A DNA stretch of 64,000 nt from Pedobacter psychrotolerans (GTDB taxonomy: Bacteria > Bacteroidota > Bacteroidia > Sphingobacteriales > Sphingobacteriaceae): the NCBI RefSeq assembly GCF_004340665.1, contig NZ_SLWO01000001.1, positions 374,450 through 438,449 of the forward strand. Direction: 5' to 3'. Shown here piece by piece: positions 36,417-44,473 of the stretch. The first letter of the stretch is position 1. The number at the start of each line of letters is the position of its first letter. Below the pieces are notes generated by a model that saw only the letters and a program-made list of their open reading frames with translations, was not told the DNA's origin and searched no databases. The position numbers and the translations under genes were made by a program.

Positions 36417-36788
36417 TTAAGATATTTTACGATTTTGTTCGTTTTTTCTGATAGTAATAATGGAAGAAACTATAATTGAAAGTAATTCGTTTCCTTCTTT
36501 CCAGTTTTTAAGTATCTCTACTTTTAAATCAGGGTTAAATTCTTCCAGCAACTCAAGAAAAAACATCGATTCATCTAATTCTTCTTCTACAATTTTTAGT
36601 TTATTCAAAAAATCAGCAGTTGATTTAGCCCTGCATGCTGCCCTATAATTGGCACCTACAGAACTTGAGCATCTAACCAGTTGATTTGAATAATTTTTAT
36701 TTAAAACGTTGTACGGTAGAGAAATTATTAATTTTCCTATTGATATAGAATATGCTTTGGTTCTAATTTTTAACGTCTCGCTATTCAT
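36417..36788 (-). CDS. four-helix-bundle protein of the 23S intervening-sequence type
   Basis: A 123-residue protein starting at the ATG at 36788. The family pattern is visible: RTKAYSISIGKLIISLP, then NQLVRCSSSVGANYRAACRAKS, then FLNKLKIVEEELDESMFFLELL. This family (TIGR02436-like) is known from sequences inserted in 23S rRNA genes and from free-standing copies in Bacteroidota. It is not related to cell shape. It lies between mreB and mreC in the same direction, which is unusual for a housekeeping cluster. Its function is unknown. Confidence 0.85.
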   Translation of the reverse strand: MNSETLKIRTKAYSISIGKLIISLPYNVLNKNYSNQLVRCSSSVGANYRAACRAKSTADFLNKLKIVEEELDESMFFLELLEEFNPDLKVEILKNWKEGNELLSIIVSSIITIRKNEQNRKIS

Positions 36789-36824
36789 CAATCGTCAATC
36801 TAAAATCTACATTCGTAACTGCGC

Positions 36825-37847
36825 TTATTGCATTAAGAATTTATATCCGCCAATGTTTTTCAACGCAATACCTGTTCCACGAACTACGGCACGAAGTGGA
36901 TCTTCGGCAACGTGTACTGGTAATTTTGTTTTTGCTGCAACACGTTTGTCTAAGCCTCTTAATAAGGCACCACCACCTGTTAAATAAATACCCGTCTGGT
37001 AAATATCTGCAGAAAGCTCCGGAGGTGTAATCTCTAATGCTTTTAAAATGGCTTCTTCAATTTTAGAGATCGATTTATCTAAACAGTGTGCAATTTCGGT
37101 ATAAGAAACTGTGATTTGTTTTGGAACACCCGTCATTAAATCACGACCTTGAACTGCGAAATCAGCAGGAGCATCCTGTAACTCAGGTAATGCTGCACCT
37201 ACTTCGATTTTAATTTTCTCTGCAGTACGGTCACCAATCATGATGTTATGCTGACGACGGATATAATTTACAATATCTGAATCGAAGTTATCTCCTGCCA
37301 CGCGGATAGATTGATCACAAACGATACCTGATAAGGCGATCACCGCAATTTCAGTAGTACCGCCGCCTATATCAATGATCATGTTACCCATTGGTTCTTC
37401 TACATCGATTCCGATCCCAACAGCAGCTGCCATTGGCTCATGAATTAAGTACACTTCTTTTGCTCCGGCAATCTCTGCAGAATCACGTACTGCACGTTTT
37501 TCTACTTCAGTGATTCCTGATGGAATACAAATTACCATTCTTAAGGAAGGAAACATCCAGCCTTTACCGCCATTCAACATCCGGATCATACCTTTAATCA
37601 TTGCCTCAGCAGCGTTGAAATCGGCAATTACACCATCTTTTAAGGGGCGAACTGTTTTGATGTTATCGTGGGTTTTGCCCTCCATTTGCATCGCCTGACG
37701 GCCGATGGCTATGACTTTGTTTGTTGTGCGATCAAAAGCTACTATAGATGGTTCATCTACAACAACTTTATCATTATGTATAATTAGGGTATTCGCAGTA
37801 CCTAAATCGATGGCAACTTCCTGCGTAAACCAATTGAATAATCCCAT
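36825..37847 (-). CDS. mreB: rod-shape-determining actin homologue MreB
   Basis: A 340-residue actin-like ATPase. Diagnostic blocks: AIDLGTANTLIIHNDKVVVDEPSIVA (phosphate-1), MVICIPSGITEVEKRAVRDSA, IDIGGGTTEIAVI (phosphate-2) and TGGGALLRGLD (adenosine). It forms membrane-bound filaments that guide cell-wall growth. A TAnnTTTG box lies at 37874-37881 on its strand, giving a leader of about 22 bases. Confidence 0.97.
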   Translation of the reverse strand: MGLFNWFTQEVAIDLGTANTLIIHNDKVVVDEPSIVAFDRTTNKVIAIGRQAMQMEGKTHDNIKTVRPLKDGVIADFNAAEAMIKGMIRMLNGGKGWMFPSLRMVICIPSGITEVEKRAVRDSAEIAGAKEVYLIHEPMAAAVGIGIDVEEPMGNMIIDIGGGTTEIAVIALSGIVCDQSIRVAGDNFDSDIVNYIRRQHNIMIGDRTAEKIKIEVGAALPELQDAPADFAVQGRDLMTGVPKQITVSYTEIAHCLDKSISKIEEAILKALEITPPELSADIYQTGIYLTGGGALLRGLDKRVAAKTKLPVHVAEDPLRAVVRGTGIALKNIGGYKFLMQ

Positions 37848-37873
37848 GTATGAGTTTTAATTTCTTTATTTAT

Positions 37874-37881
37874 CAAATCTA
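37874..37881 (-). promoter_or_regulatory. -7 box of mreB
   Basis: Minus strand TAGATTTG, an exact TAnnTTTG. The -33 box is not clear. Confidence 0.5.
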
Positions 37882-38029
37882 TACTATTCTTAATGTAAAA
37901 ATAGCTTTTTTATTGTTTAGTTCTTTGGTTTTTTAGTTTGCTGGTTTTTAGTTGCTCAGTCTTGCCTGTTTAACCTCATTGGTTTTTTTGTTTTTTAGGT
38001 CTTTAGTTTTTTATTCTCAACTGCCTAAA

Positions 38030-38058
38030 CCATTCACCATCTAACCACTAACCAAATA
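38030..38058. repeat. CTAACCA-type low-complexity tract after purH
   Basis: ACCATCTAACCACTAACCAAA directly follows the purH stop. In the coding direction it reads as GGTTAG words, like 2254-2301 and 31597-31690. Confidence 0.6.
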
Positions 38059-38060
38059 AA

Positions 38061-39587
38061 CTAATGTTTAAAGTGTCTAACACCGGTAGTCACCATTGCA
38101 ATACCTTTTTCATTTGCCTTGGCAACAGAATCTGCATCTTTAATAGAGCCACCTGGTTGTAAAACAGCTGTAATGCCAGTATCAGCAGCAATCTCTACGC
38201 AATCAGGGAAAGGGAAGAAGGCATCAGATGCCATTGCACAGCCCTTAACACTGAAACCAAATGAAGCGGCTTTATCAATCGCTTGTCTTAAAGCGTCTAC
38301 GCGTGAGGTTTGACCAACACCGCTTGCAATTAATACATCATCTTTCACCAAAACAATAGTGTTGGATTTAGTATGCTTTACAATTTTATTAGCGAAATAT
38401 AAGTCTTTTAATTCTTGTGCAGTTGGTGCTTTGTCGGTAACAGTCGTCATTTGTTCCGGACCTTCGATAATTAAATCTTTATCTTGTTCAATTACGCCGT
38501 TTAATAATGTTTTGAACTGCTTTTTACTCAATTCAACTTCGTTACGTTTTAAAATAACGCGGTTTTTCTTTTTGCTAAACAATTCTACTGCTTCTGGCTG
38601 GTAAGCAGGTGCAATTAATACTTCGAAAAATAAGTTGTTAATTTCTTCTGCGGTAGCTAAATCTACTTCCACATTGGTAATTAAAACACCGCCAAAAGCA
38701 GAAACGGGGTCGCAAGCCAATGCATCCATCCAGGCTTGTTTTACGGTTGGACGAGAGGCAATACCGCAAGCATTGGTATGTTTTAAGATGGCGAAAGTTG
38801 GATCTTCGAATTCATCAATTAAGGCTACAGCTGCATCAACATCTACCAGATTGTTATATGAAAGTTCTTTTCCATTTAATTTGGTAAACATGGCATCGAG
38901 GTTTCCATAAAATACGGCACCTTGATGTGGGTTTTCGCCATAACGCAAAGTTTTAGCTTCAGTTACACTTTGTTTAAAAACATCAAGAGGTTCTTCTTGA
39001 TTGAAATAATTGAAGATGGCGGTATCGTAGTGAGATGAGGTATGGAAAGCAGTTTTAGCAAATGATTTACGTTGGGCTAAAGTGGTTTCACCATTTTGTT
39101 CTTCGAGTTGTGCTTGTAAAGTTGGGTAATCGTTTTTGGAAGCGATAATCACTACGTCATTGAAGTTTTTCGCTGCTGCACGGATGAGTGAAATACCGCC
39201 GATGTCAATTTTTTCAATAATTTCTTCGGGTGTTCCGCCCGCTTTTACAGTTTCTTCGAATGGGTAAAGGTCAACAATTACCAGGTCAATTTCAGGGATT
39301 TCGTATGCTGCAATTTGTTCCTGATCGCCCGCTAACGCTCTGCGGTTTAAAATTCCACCAAAAACTTTTGGATGCAAGGTTTTAACACGTCCACCTAAAA
39401 TTGATGGGTATCCTGTTAAATCTTCAACTGCTGTAACGGGTAAATTTAAATCTTTAATAAATTGCTCTGTTCCGCCGGTAGAGAATAACTGAACGCCCTG
39501 AGCGGCCAATAATTTTACCAATGGTTCTAAACCATCCTTATAATATACTGAAATTAAAGCGTTTTTAATTTTAATGGACTGACTCAT
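38061..39587 (-). CDS. purH: bifunctional AICAR formyltransferase / IMP cyclohydrolase
   Basis: A 508-residue enzyme for the last two steps of purine synthesis. The N-terminal IMP cyclohydrolase shows ALISVYYKDGLEPLVKLL, LFSTGGTEQFIKD, GGRVKTLHPKVFGGIL and IGGISLIRAAAKN. The C-terminal transformylase shows LRYGENPHQGAVFY, LKHTNACGIA and VIQPGGS-type ending with KGIAMVTTGVRHFKH. I start it at the ATG at 39587, 21 bases after the -7 box, not at an in-frame start at 39611. Confidence 0.97.
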   Translation of the reverse strand: MSQSIKIKNALISVYYKDGLEPLVKLLAAQGVQLFSTGGTEQFIKDLNLPVTAVEDLTGYPSILGGRVKTLHPKVFGGILNRRALAGDQEQIAAYEIPEIDLVIVDLYPFEETVKAGGTPEEIIEKIDIGGISLIRAAAKNFNDVVIIASKNDYPTLQAQLEEQNGETTLAQRKSFAKTAFHTSSHYDTAIFNYFNQEEPLDVFKQSVTEAKTLRYGENPHQGAVFYGNLDAMFTKLNGKELSYNNLVDVDAAVALIDEFEDPTFAILKHTNACGIASRPTVKQAWMDALACDPVSAFGGVLITNVEVDLATAEEINNLFFEVLIAPAYQPEAVELFSKKKNRVILKRNEVELSKKQFKTLLNGVIEQDKDLIIEGPEQMTTVTDKAPTAQELKDLYFANKIVKHTKSNTIVLVKDDVLIASGVGQTSRVDALRQAIDKAASFGFSVKGCAMASDAFFPFPDCVEIAADTGITAVLQPGGSIKDADSVAKANEKGIAMVTTGVRHFKH

Positions 39588-39608
39588 TCTACTGTAAATT
39601 TTGAGCCG

Positions 39609-39616
39609 CAAAGGTA
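39609..39616 (-). promoter_or_regulatory. -7 box of purH
   Basis: Minus strand TACCTTTG, an exact TAnnTTTG. Confidence 0.6.
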
Positions 39617-39670
39617 GTAAAAGAGGATGGTTTTTTTGTTATGTTGGACAGGGAAAAAATATGCGAGTGG

Positions 39671-39712
39671 TTCGTCATTTCGATTGTTGCATAGCGAAAC
39701 AGTGAAATCTTT
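39671..39712. repeat. ATTTC/GAAAT hairpin repeat near purH
   Basis: CGTCATTTCGA...GAAATCTTTGAAAC, with stem ATTTC (39677-39681) and GAAAT (39704-39708). It is the same family as the two copies in 15335-15688, in the opposite orientation, with a longer loop. Confidence 0.65.
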
Positions 39713-40002
39713 GAAACTTGTTGCAGAACCCTTGGTTGGTGGCTCACCAACAGAGACGTTTTAATGTATCGGCTGGTGCCATCACCATAGTTGTTCGGAA
39801 GATTATGATTTATCCATTGAAAACTGCTACTGAATGGTTAACCACCCCCTGCCCCTCCTAAATTAGGAGGGGAGTTCCCCTCATAGCTTTATAATGTAAA
39901 CTGCTATTCATCTTCCGAACATTTATGGTATCATCACTTGCAGAAAATTTTACAGCTGCGCTGGCTTGCCTCGGCTACCGATGAAAAATCGGTAAAGGTC
40001 TG

Positions 40003-40533
40003 CCGCCGAAGGGCTTTTGCTTTTTTGCTTGATAAAAAGGTAAACTACCGGTAATCTGCGATTTATACCACAATCACTGTGTTGTTCTGTCATCCTGAGG
40101 TACGAAGGATCTCTATGTTTTTAGCAGATGTTTATGTTTACTCACTAGCTATAAATGGCTTTTCGCTCGGTCTTGCCTCGGCTAGCCACCGAAGGGCCCT
40201 TACTTTTTTGCTTGATAAAAAGGTAAACTACTGGTAATCTGAGATTTATACCATAATCACTGTGTTGTTCTGTCATCCTGAGGTACGAAGGATCTCTAAG
40301 TTTTTAGCAGATGTTTATGTTTACTCACTAGCTATAAATTGCCCTTCGCTCAGTCTTGCTTCGGTTCGCCGCCACCGAAGGGCTTTTGCTTTTTTGCTAG
40401 ATAAAAAGGTAAACTAATGGTAATCTGCGATTTATACCACAATCACTGTGTTGTTCTGTCATCCTGAGGTACGAAGGATCTCTAAGTTTTTAGCAGATGT
40501 TTATGTTTACTCACTAGCTATAAATGGCTTTTT
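40003..40533. repeat. three tandem copies of a ~184-bp unit
   Basis: Copies carry TGTCATCCTGAGGTACGAAG at 40089, 40272 and 40458 (period about 183 and 186), with stem ATCCT/AGGAT, a common TAGCAGATGTTTATGTTTAC stretch and a second hairpin of TTAC..GTAA type. They run straight into the left arm of the 252-bp duplicated block. No gene is in 39617-41739; the rest of that stretch is a CTCCTAAATTAGGAG hairpin and scattered fragments of these repeats. Confidence 0.85.
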
Positions 40534-40785
40534 GCTCGGGCTTGCCTCGGTTAGCCACCGAAGGGCTCTTTCTTTATCCTTGATGATAAAGAAACAAACA
40601 ATCAAGGCTTGGATCTGATGTCGGATAAATTCGTCAAAGCTTTTTTGGTCGTCAGCACAAGCCCCCGATGAAAAATCGGGGAGGGCGTGCTGCCTTGGGA
40701 CAGCGGTAATTGAAAGGAAGTGCAAAAGCTTTAACGTTTTCTCCTTCCATCATACCCTATGCAGGATAGCAGGGTGCAGATAGCA
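40534..40785. repeat. 252-bp duplicated block, copy A
   Basis: This block recurs at 40948-41199 with the same spacing and, by eye, only two base changes (40557 C/A and 40763 A/C). Each copy contains stem TTTCTTTATC/GATAAAGAAA (40569-40578 with 40585-40594), stem CCCCGAT/ATCGGGG (around 40664-40682) and a GGATAGCAGGGTGCAG motif. Confidence 0.9.
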
Positions 40786-40861
40786 GAATGCATTAATTTT
40801 TCTTTTAGCTCTTTCTCTTTCAGGGGAAAGGTTCTGATAGGGGTTTGAATATTATTATGGT

Positions 40862-40919
40862 ACAAAGATCTCTCCGCTGCGGTCGAGATGACGATGGTAT
40901 TCCCGCGCAGGCGGGAATC
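40862..40919. repeat. ATCTC/GAGAT hairpin and inverted CCCGC hairpin
   Basis: ATCTC (40868-40872) pairs with GAGAT (40885-40889) in an AAGATCTCTCC...GTCGAGATGACG hairpin. A second hairpin ATTCCCGC/GCGGGAAT (40898-40919) follows directly. Confidence 0.7.
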
Positions 40920-40947
40920 TTAATGTGCTGGCTATTCTTAGCCACAG

Positions 40948-41199
40948 GCTCGGGCTTGCCTCGGTTAGCCAACGAAGGGCTCTTTCTTTATCCTTGATGA
41001 TAAAGAAACAAACAATCAAGGCTTGGATCTGATGTCGGATAAATTCGTCAAAGCTTTTTTGGTCGTCAGCACAAGCCCCCGATGAAAAATCGGGGAGGGC
41101 GTGCTGCCTTGGGACAGCGGTAATTGAAAGGAAGTGCAAAAGCTTTAACGTTTTCTCCTTCCATCATACCCTATGCCGGATAGCAGGGTGCAGATAGCA
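40948..41199. repeat. 252-bp duplicated block, copy B
   Basis: See copy A. Offset of 414 bases; two differences, no gaps. Confidence 0.9.
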
Positions 41200-41260
41200 T
41201 GGAGCAGAGACAGGCATTCGAAGAGATATGTTTTTTGGCCTTTGAGGGGCACGCTGGGTC

Positions 41261-41328
41261 GTCATCTCGACCGTAGTGGAGAGATCTTTGTACTTTCTAA
41301 TATGGTCGTCATCCGATAGCTATCGGAT
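41261..41328. repeat. inverted ATCTC/GAGAT hairpin and perfect 18-bp palindrome
   Basis: GTCATCTCGACCGTAGTGGAGAGATC (stem 41264-41268 with 41281-41285) is the reverse of the copy at 40862. At 41311-41328 ATCCGATAGCTATCGGAT is a perfect palindrome. The two hairpins at 40862 and 41261 face each other around copy B. Confidence 0.75.
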
Positions 41329-41610
41329 CCCGTGCAGGCAGAAACCTTAAGGCATGAGTGGCTAATATATCCGGGCGTTTTGTATTTTGCCTCCCATACC
41401 ATTTCCTTACCCAAATACCGACATCGCTATACATCAAAATAACCCTAAGCTATGTTTCTCTTTACCTTTTATTTAGCTATTGTTAACTCGCTAATCTAAA
41501 GCGATGCAAATTTCGGACATGGCTGATCTTCAACGAAGCCTTAATTTTACCAAAGCGAGTTCGAAGCAGTATGCAACTAAGTATACAGCAGGGTAGGAGC
41601 AAGCCTGGCC

Positions 41611-41654
41611 GGAAGGTGGCCGAAACGTGGGGTAAATGTGGCGTAAAGGTGGGG
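41611..41654. repeat. four imperfect GTGG-ending units of 10-11 bp
   Basis: GAAGGTGGCC, GAAACGTGGG, GTAAATGTGGC and GTAAAGGTGGG follow each other. They lie 86 bases before the 272-residue gene. Confidence 0.5.
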
Positions 41655-41739
41655 TTTGGAATATTTTTTTTGGATTTTTAATCAGAGATTGATTAAATTG
41701 GGTGATCATCCCTTTTGTTTAACCTAATATACTAAAATT

Positions 41740-42558
41740 ATGGCTAGCCAGAATGGAATTATCAAAATTAACGGGCAACTGGGCGATCTTGTTTTTTACA
41801 AACTTGGAAATACGGATGTTGTCAGGCAAAAAGCTGCCCACAAAAAGCAAACTGAAGCGAGCAAAAAAAGCAGTCGCGATTTTGGCATGGCCAGCAGAAA
41901 TGCCGCTTATATCAGAAAAGCATTTGCACCGCTAGTCAAGCTTTATGCTTATGGCGATCTCCTCAATCGCCTGAACAAACGTTTTATCGAAATCTTTAAA
42001 ACCATCCCAGCGGAACAGGCAGGTCATAAAAAATTGATTGATGGTGATATTGCTTTGCTTAAGGGTTTCGAGTTTAACAGCGGCAAACCCCTCGGAACTT
42101 TATGGCTTAGCGAATCGGATTTGCGCATAGAACCCGATGGATTAGTAAAACTTATTCTGCCTAAGGGCGAAATAGAATCGCTCCTGAAACGGCATCCTAA
42201 GGCTACCGAAGCACGGTTACAGGTTATGGGCTTTCATTTCGACCTGGATGATGATGGCGGCTACGAAATTATTGAAGTGAATGACCTGGTTATACCTTTA
42301 AGCAACAGCCATTTTCCGAAAACAGTCTTATCCTTAAGCCTGAATCATAAGGGCGATAAAGCTTTAATCATTGCCATGAGCATTTCCTTCTTTTCCGGTA
42401 CCGCCCGCTTTGGCGACCGGCGTTATTATGCTTGTAAAATTATTCACGCCCTGCATTTAAAGGAGGGTATAATCGTCGATTTTGTGGGGCAACCTAAAGT
42501 GGAAAGCGAGGTAGTGGAGCAAAGGGATAAGTTAAGCTGGGCGGTAGAGGAGGAATGA
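41740..42558 (+). CDS. 272-residue protein of unknown function
   Basis: The N-terminus GIIKINGQLGDLVFYKLGNTDVVRQK resembles a small Bacteroidota pattern (I.G.lGdl.FYK..g..vvR.K) that I have met without assigned function. A charged helix, then a mixed region with SLKGFEFNSGKPLGTLW and IIVDFVGQPKVESEVV near the C-terminus. There is no signal peptide or catalytic motif. The last 69 codons recur in a decayed copy at 44083-44290, after the R-M remnant, so this family has been copied at the locus. Confidence 0.65.
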   Translation: MASQNGIIKINGQLGDLVFYKLGNTDVVRQKAAHKKQTEASKKSSRDFGMASRNAAYIRKAFAPLVKLYAYGDLLNRLNKRFIEIFKTIPAEQAGHKKLIDGDIALLKGFEFNSGKPLGTLWLSESDLRIEPDGLVKLILPKGEIESLLKRHPKATEARLQVMGFHFDLDDDGGYEIIEVNDLVIPLSNSHFPKTVLSLSLNHKGDKALIIAMSISFFSGTARFGDRRYYACKIIHALHLKEGIIVDFVGQPKVESEVVEQRDKLSWAVEEE

Positions 42559-42735
42559 GTTTACTGTTATTTAGTTTTGGGTTTTAATTAAAAATAGATT
42601 AGTTTATTTTTTGTATAGGGTACGGAAAACCGTAGAGCGTATCTAAAAAAAATATCAAATTTGACGCTTGCTTTATCGATGGTTATTTAGTTTAATCATT
42701 TAAAAAAAGCTATTTTGTGACCTTAAAATCATACA

Positions 42736-43023
42736 ATGAATACCGCAGTACATAATAAATTAGTTTCCATATCAACAGATGAATTTGCAGGAACAACGTT
42801 CGGTTTTATGTTGTCGAATCCGCCTTATGGTAAAAGTTGGGCAAGTGAGCAGCAATACATCAAAGATGATAAAGATGTGATCGATTCCCGTTTCGGTATA
42901 AAACTTAAAAGTTACCGGGACGAAGAAGAAGATGCCGATGCAATTGAAGAAGTAACAGCCGATATTTTAGCATTTGAAAATGAGCGTGATGGTTTAATCC
43001 ATGAAATTTTAAACCTTGCTTAA
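42736..43023 (+). pseudogene. internally deleted hsdM remnant
   Basis: A 95-codon frame. Residues 15-40 (DEFAGTTFGFMLSNPPYGKSW) contain the N6-adenine methylase NPPY motif in the wording typical of HsdM, followed by YIKDDKDVIDSRFGIKLKSY. The frame then jumps to EEVTADILAFENERDGLIHEIL, which matches the usual C-terminal end of HsdM. The N-terminal half, including the AdoMet motif, and most of the middle are missing. It overlaps no start of a full gene and is one base from rhuM. An open frame does not mean function here. Confidence 0.75.
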
Positions 43024-43024
43024 T

Positions 43025-44020
43025 ATGAATTCAGAATTAATTTTATACCAATCTGAAGACGGGCAAACCAAAATACAAACCCGTTTAGAAAACGAAACCG
43101 TTTGGCTTACGCAAGATCAAATGGCTTTACTTTTTGGAAAAGCAAAATCTACCATAAACGAACACATTAAAAACGTTTATGAAGAAAAAGAGTTGGAAGA
43201 AAGTGCTACCATGAAGAAATTCGGAAATTCCGAATTTCAGCAAAAAGCATTTAACTACTACAATCTGGATGTAATTATTTCCGTCGGCTATCGCGTAAAA
43301 AGCTTACAAGGGACTAAGTTTAGGCAATGGGCAACAGCCCGGTTACGTGAATATTTGGTAAAAGGCTTTACCCTAAACGATGAATTGCTGAAACAAGCAG
43401 GTGGTGGCGATTACTTTGAAGAGCTATTGGCTCGCATTAGAGACATTCGTTCTTCTGAAAAAGTATTTTGGCGCAAGGTATTGGACGTGTATGCCACCAG
43501 TATAGATTACGACCCTAATACCGAAACCTCGCAAACCTTTTTTAAAACCATACAAAACAAAATGCATTGGGCAGCACATGGACAAACCGCCGCAGAAGTG
43601 GTTTATAGTAGAATTGATGCAGCCAAACCTTTTTTAGGCTTAACGAACTTTAAGGGCGTACAGCCTACGCAACAAGAAATTGTAGTTGCTAAAAATTACT
43701 TAAATGAGCAAGAACTCAATGTGCTTAACCGAATGGTAACGGCTTATTTGGAGGTAGCCGAATTACAAGCCTTAAACCGCAAACCCATGCACATGCAAGA
43801 TTGGCTAAAACGAGTTGATGACTTTTTACAAATGACTGGTAATGATATTTTAACCCATGCCGGTACGGTTAGCCACCAACAAGCTTTAAACAAAGCCAAA
43901 GAAGAATACACCAACTATAAAGAGAGCCTGAAAAACGAACTCTCTAAAGCAGAGCAAGACTTCGTAAAACATTTAGAACAAACTACTAAACAGCTTAAAA
44001 AGAAGAATGGTGGAAATTAA
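43025..44020 (+). CDS. rhuM: RhuM-family protein
   Basis: A 331-residue protein starting at the ATG at 43025. The N-terminus is LILYQSEDGQTKIQTRLENETVWLTQDQMALLFGKAKSTINEHIKNVY, the usual RhuM opening. FRQWATARLREYLVKGF (KilA-N-like) and GLTNFKG follow. RhuM genes are often found between hsdM and hsdS in type I R-M loci, and that is the place here, though both neighbours are broken. The function is unknown. It is intact. Confidence 0.9.
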   Translation: MNSELILYQSEDGQTKIQTRLENETVWLTQDQMALLFGKAKSTINEHIKNVYEEKELEESATMKKFGNSEFQQKAFNYYNLDVIISVGYRVKSLQGTKFRQWATARLREYLVKGFTLNDELLKQAGGGDYFEELLARIRDIRSSEKVFWRKVLDVYATSIDYDPNTETSQTFFKTIQNKMHWAAHGQTAAEVVYSRIDAAKPFLGLTNFKGVQPTQQEIVVAKNYLNEQELNVLNRMVTAYLEVAELQALNRKPMHMQDWLKRVDDFLQMTGNDILTHAGTVSHQQALNKAKEEYTNYKESLKNELSKAEQDFVKHLEQTTKQLKKKNGGN

Positions 44021-44088
44021 GCTGAAGAAATACGATGCCTATAAAGATTCTGGAGTGGAATGATTAGGGGAGATACCACAATGGCGAT
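44007..44088 (+). pseudogene. hsdS stub with an early stop
   Basis: An ATG overlaps the rhuM stop. The frame reads MVEIKLKKYDAYKDSGVE, then TGA (44061), then LGEIPQWR. That is the conserved HsdS opening, where the TGA replaces the normal Trp. It breaks off at 44082 and passes into the copy of the 272-residue gene. So the specificity subunit is gone. Confidence 0.8.
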
Positions 44089-44290
44089 AAAGCTTTAATC
44101 TTCGCCATGGGGCATTTCATTTTTTACAGGTACGGCCCGCTCTGGCGATCGGCATTATTATGCGGGTGAAATTATTCACGCCCCGCATGTAAAGGATGGT
44201 ATAATCGTCGATTTCGTAGCGCAACCTAAAGTGGAAAGCGAGATCGTGGAGCAGGGGGATAAGTTAAGCTGGGTGGTAGAGGAGGGTTGA
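44083..44290 (+). pseudogene. truncated 3' copy of the 272-residue gene
   Basis: Matches 42352-42558 over its whole length; by eye about 30 of 207 bases differ and there is one short indel near the start. GGCGATAAAGCTTTAATC marks the beginning of the match. It ends at TGA 44288-44290. The divergence suggests an older copy or a paralogue rather than a recent duplication. Confidence 0.85.
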
Positions 44291-44473
44291 GTTGGAGGTC
44301 TGAATCATACATTTAAGTCATTCTTTTTATGTACGCATTACCGTTTCAATTATTATTGATATTCTTAATTTATAGCAGTTAAATCTATTCTAATCGCATA
44401 TGTAAACTTTTATGGAGCGAAGCTTGAAAAGTGGGGCATTTATTGATACTTTTACTGATCTAGTTAATATCTG

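Noticed and set aside
40507..41139. Two frames (40507-40725 and 40855-41139) coding the same 60-residue peptide
   Set aside because: The likeness comes from the 252-bp DNA duplication. The frame crosses hairpins and has no promoter or conserved domain.
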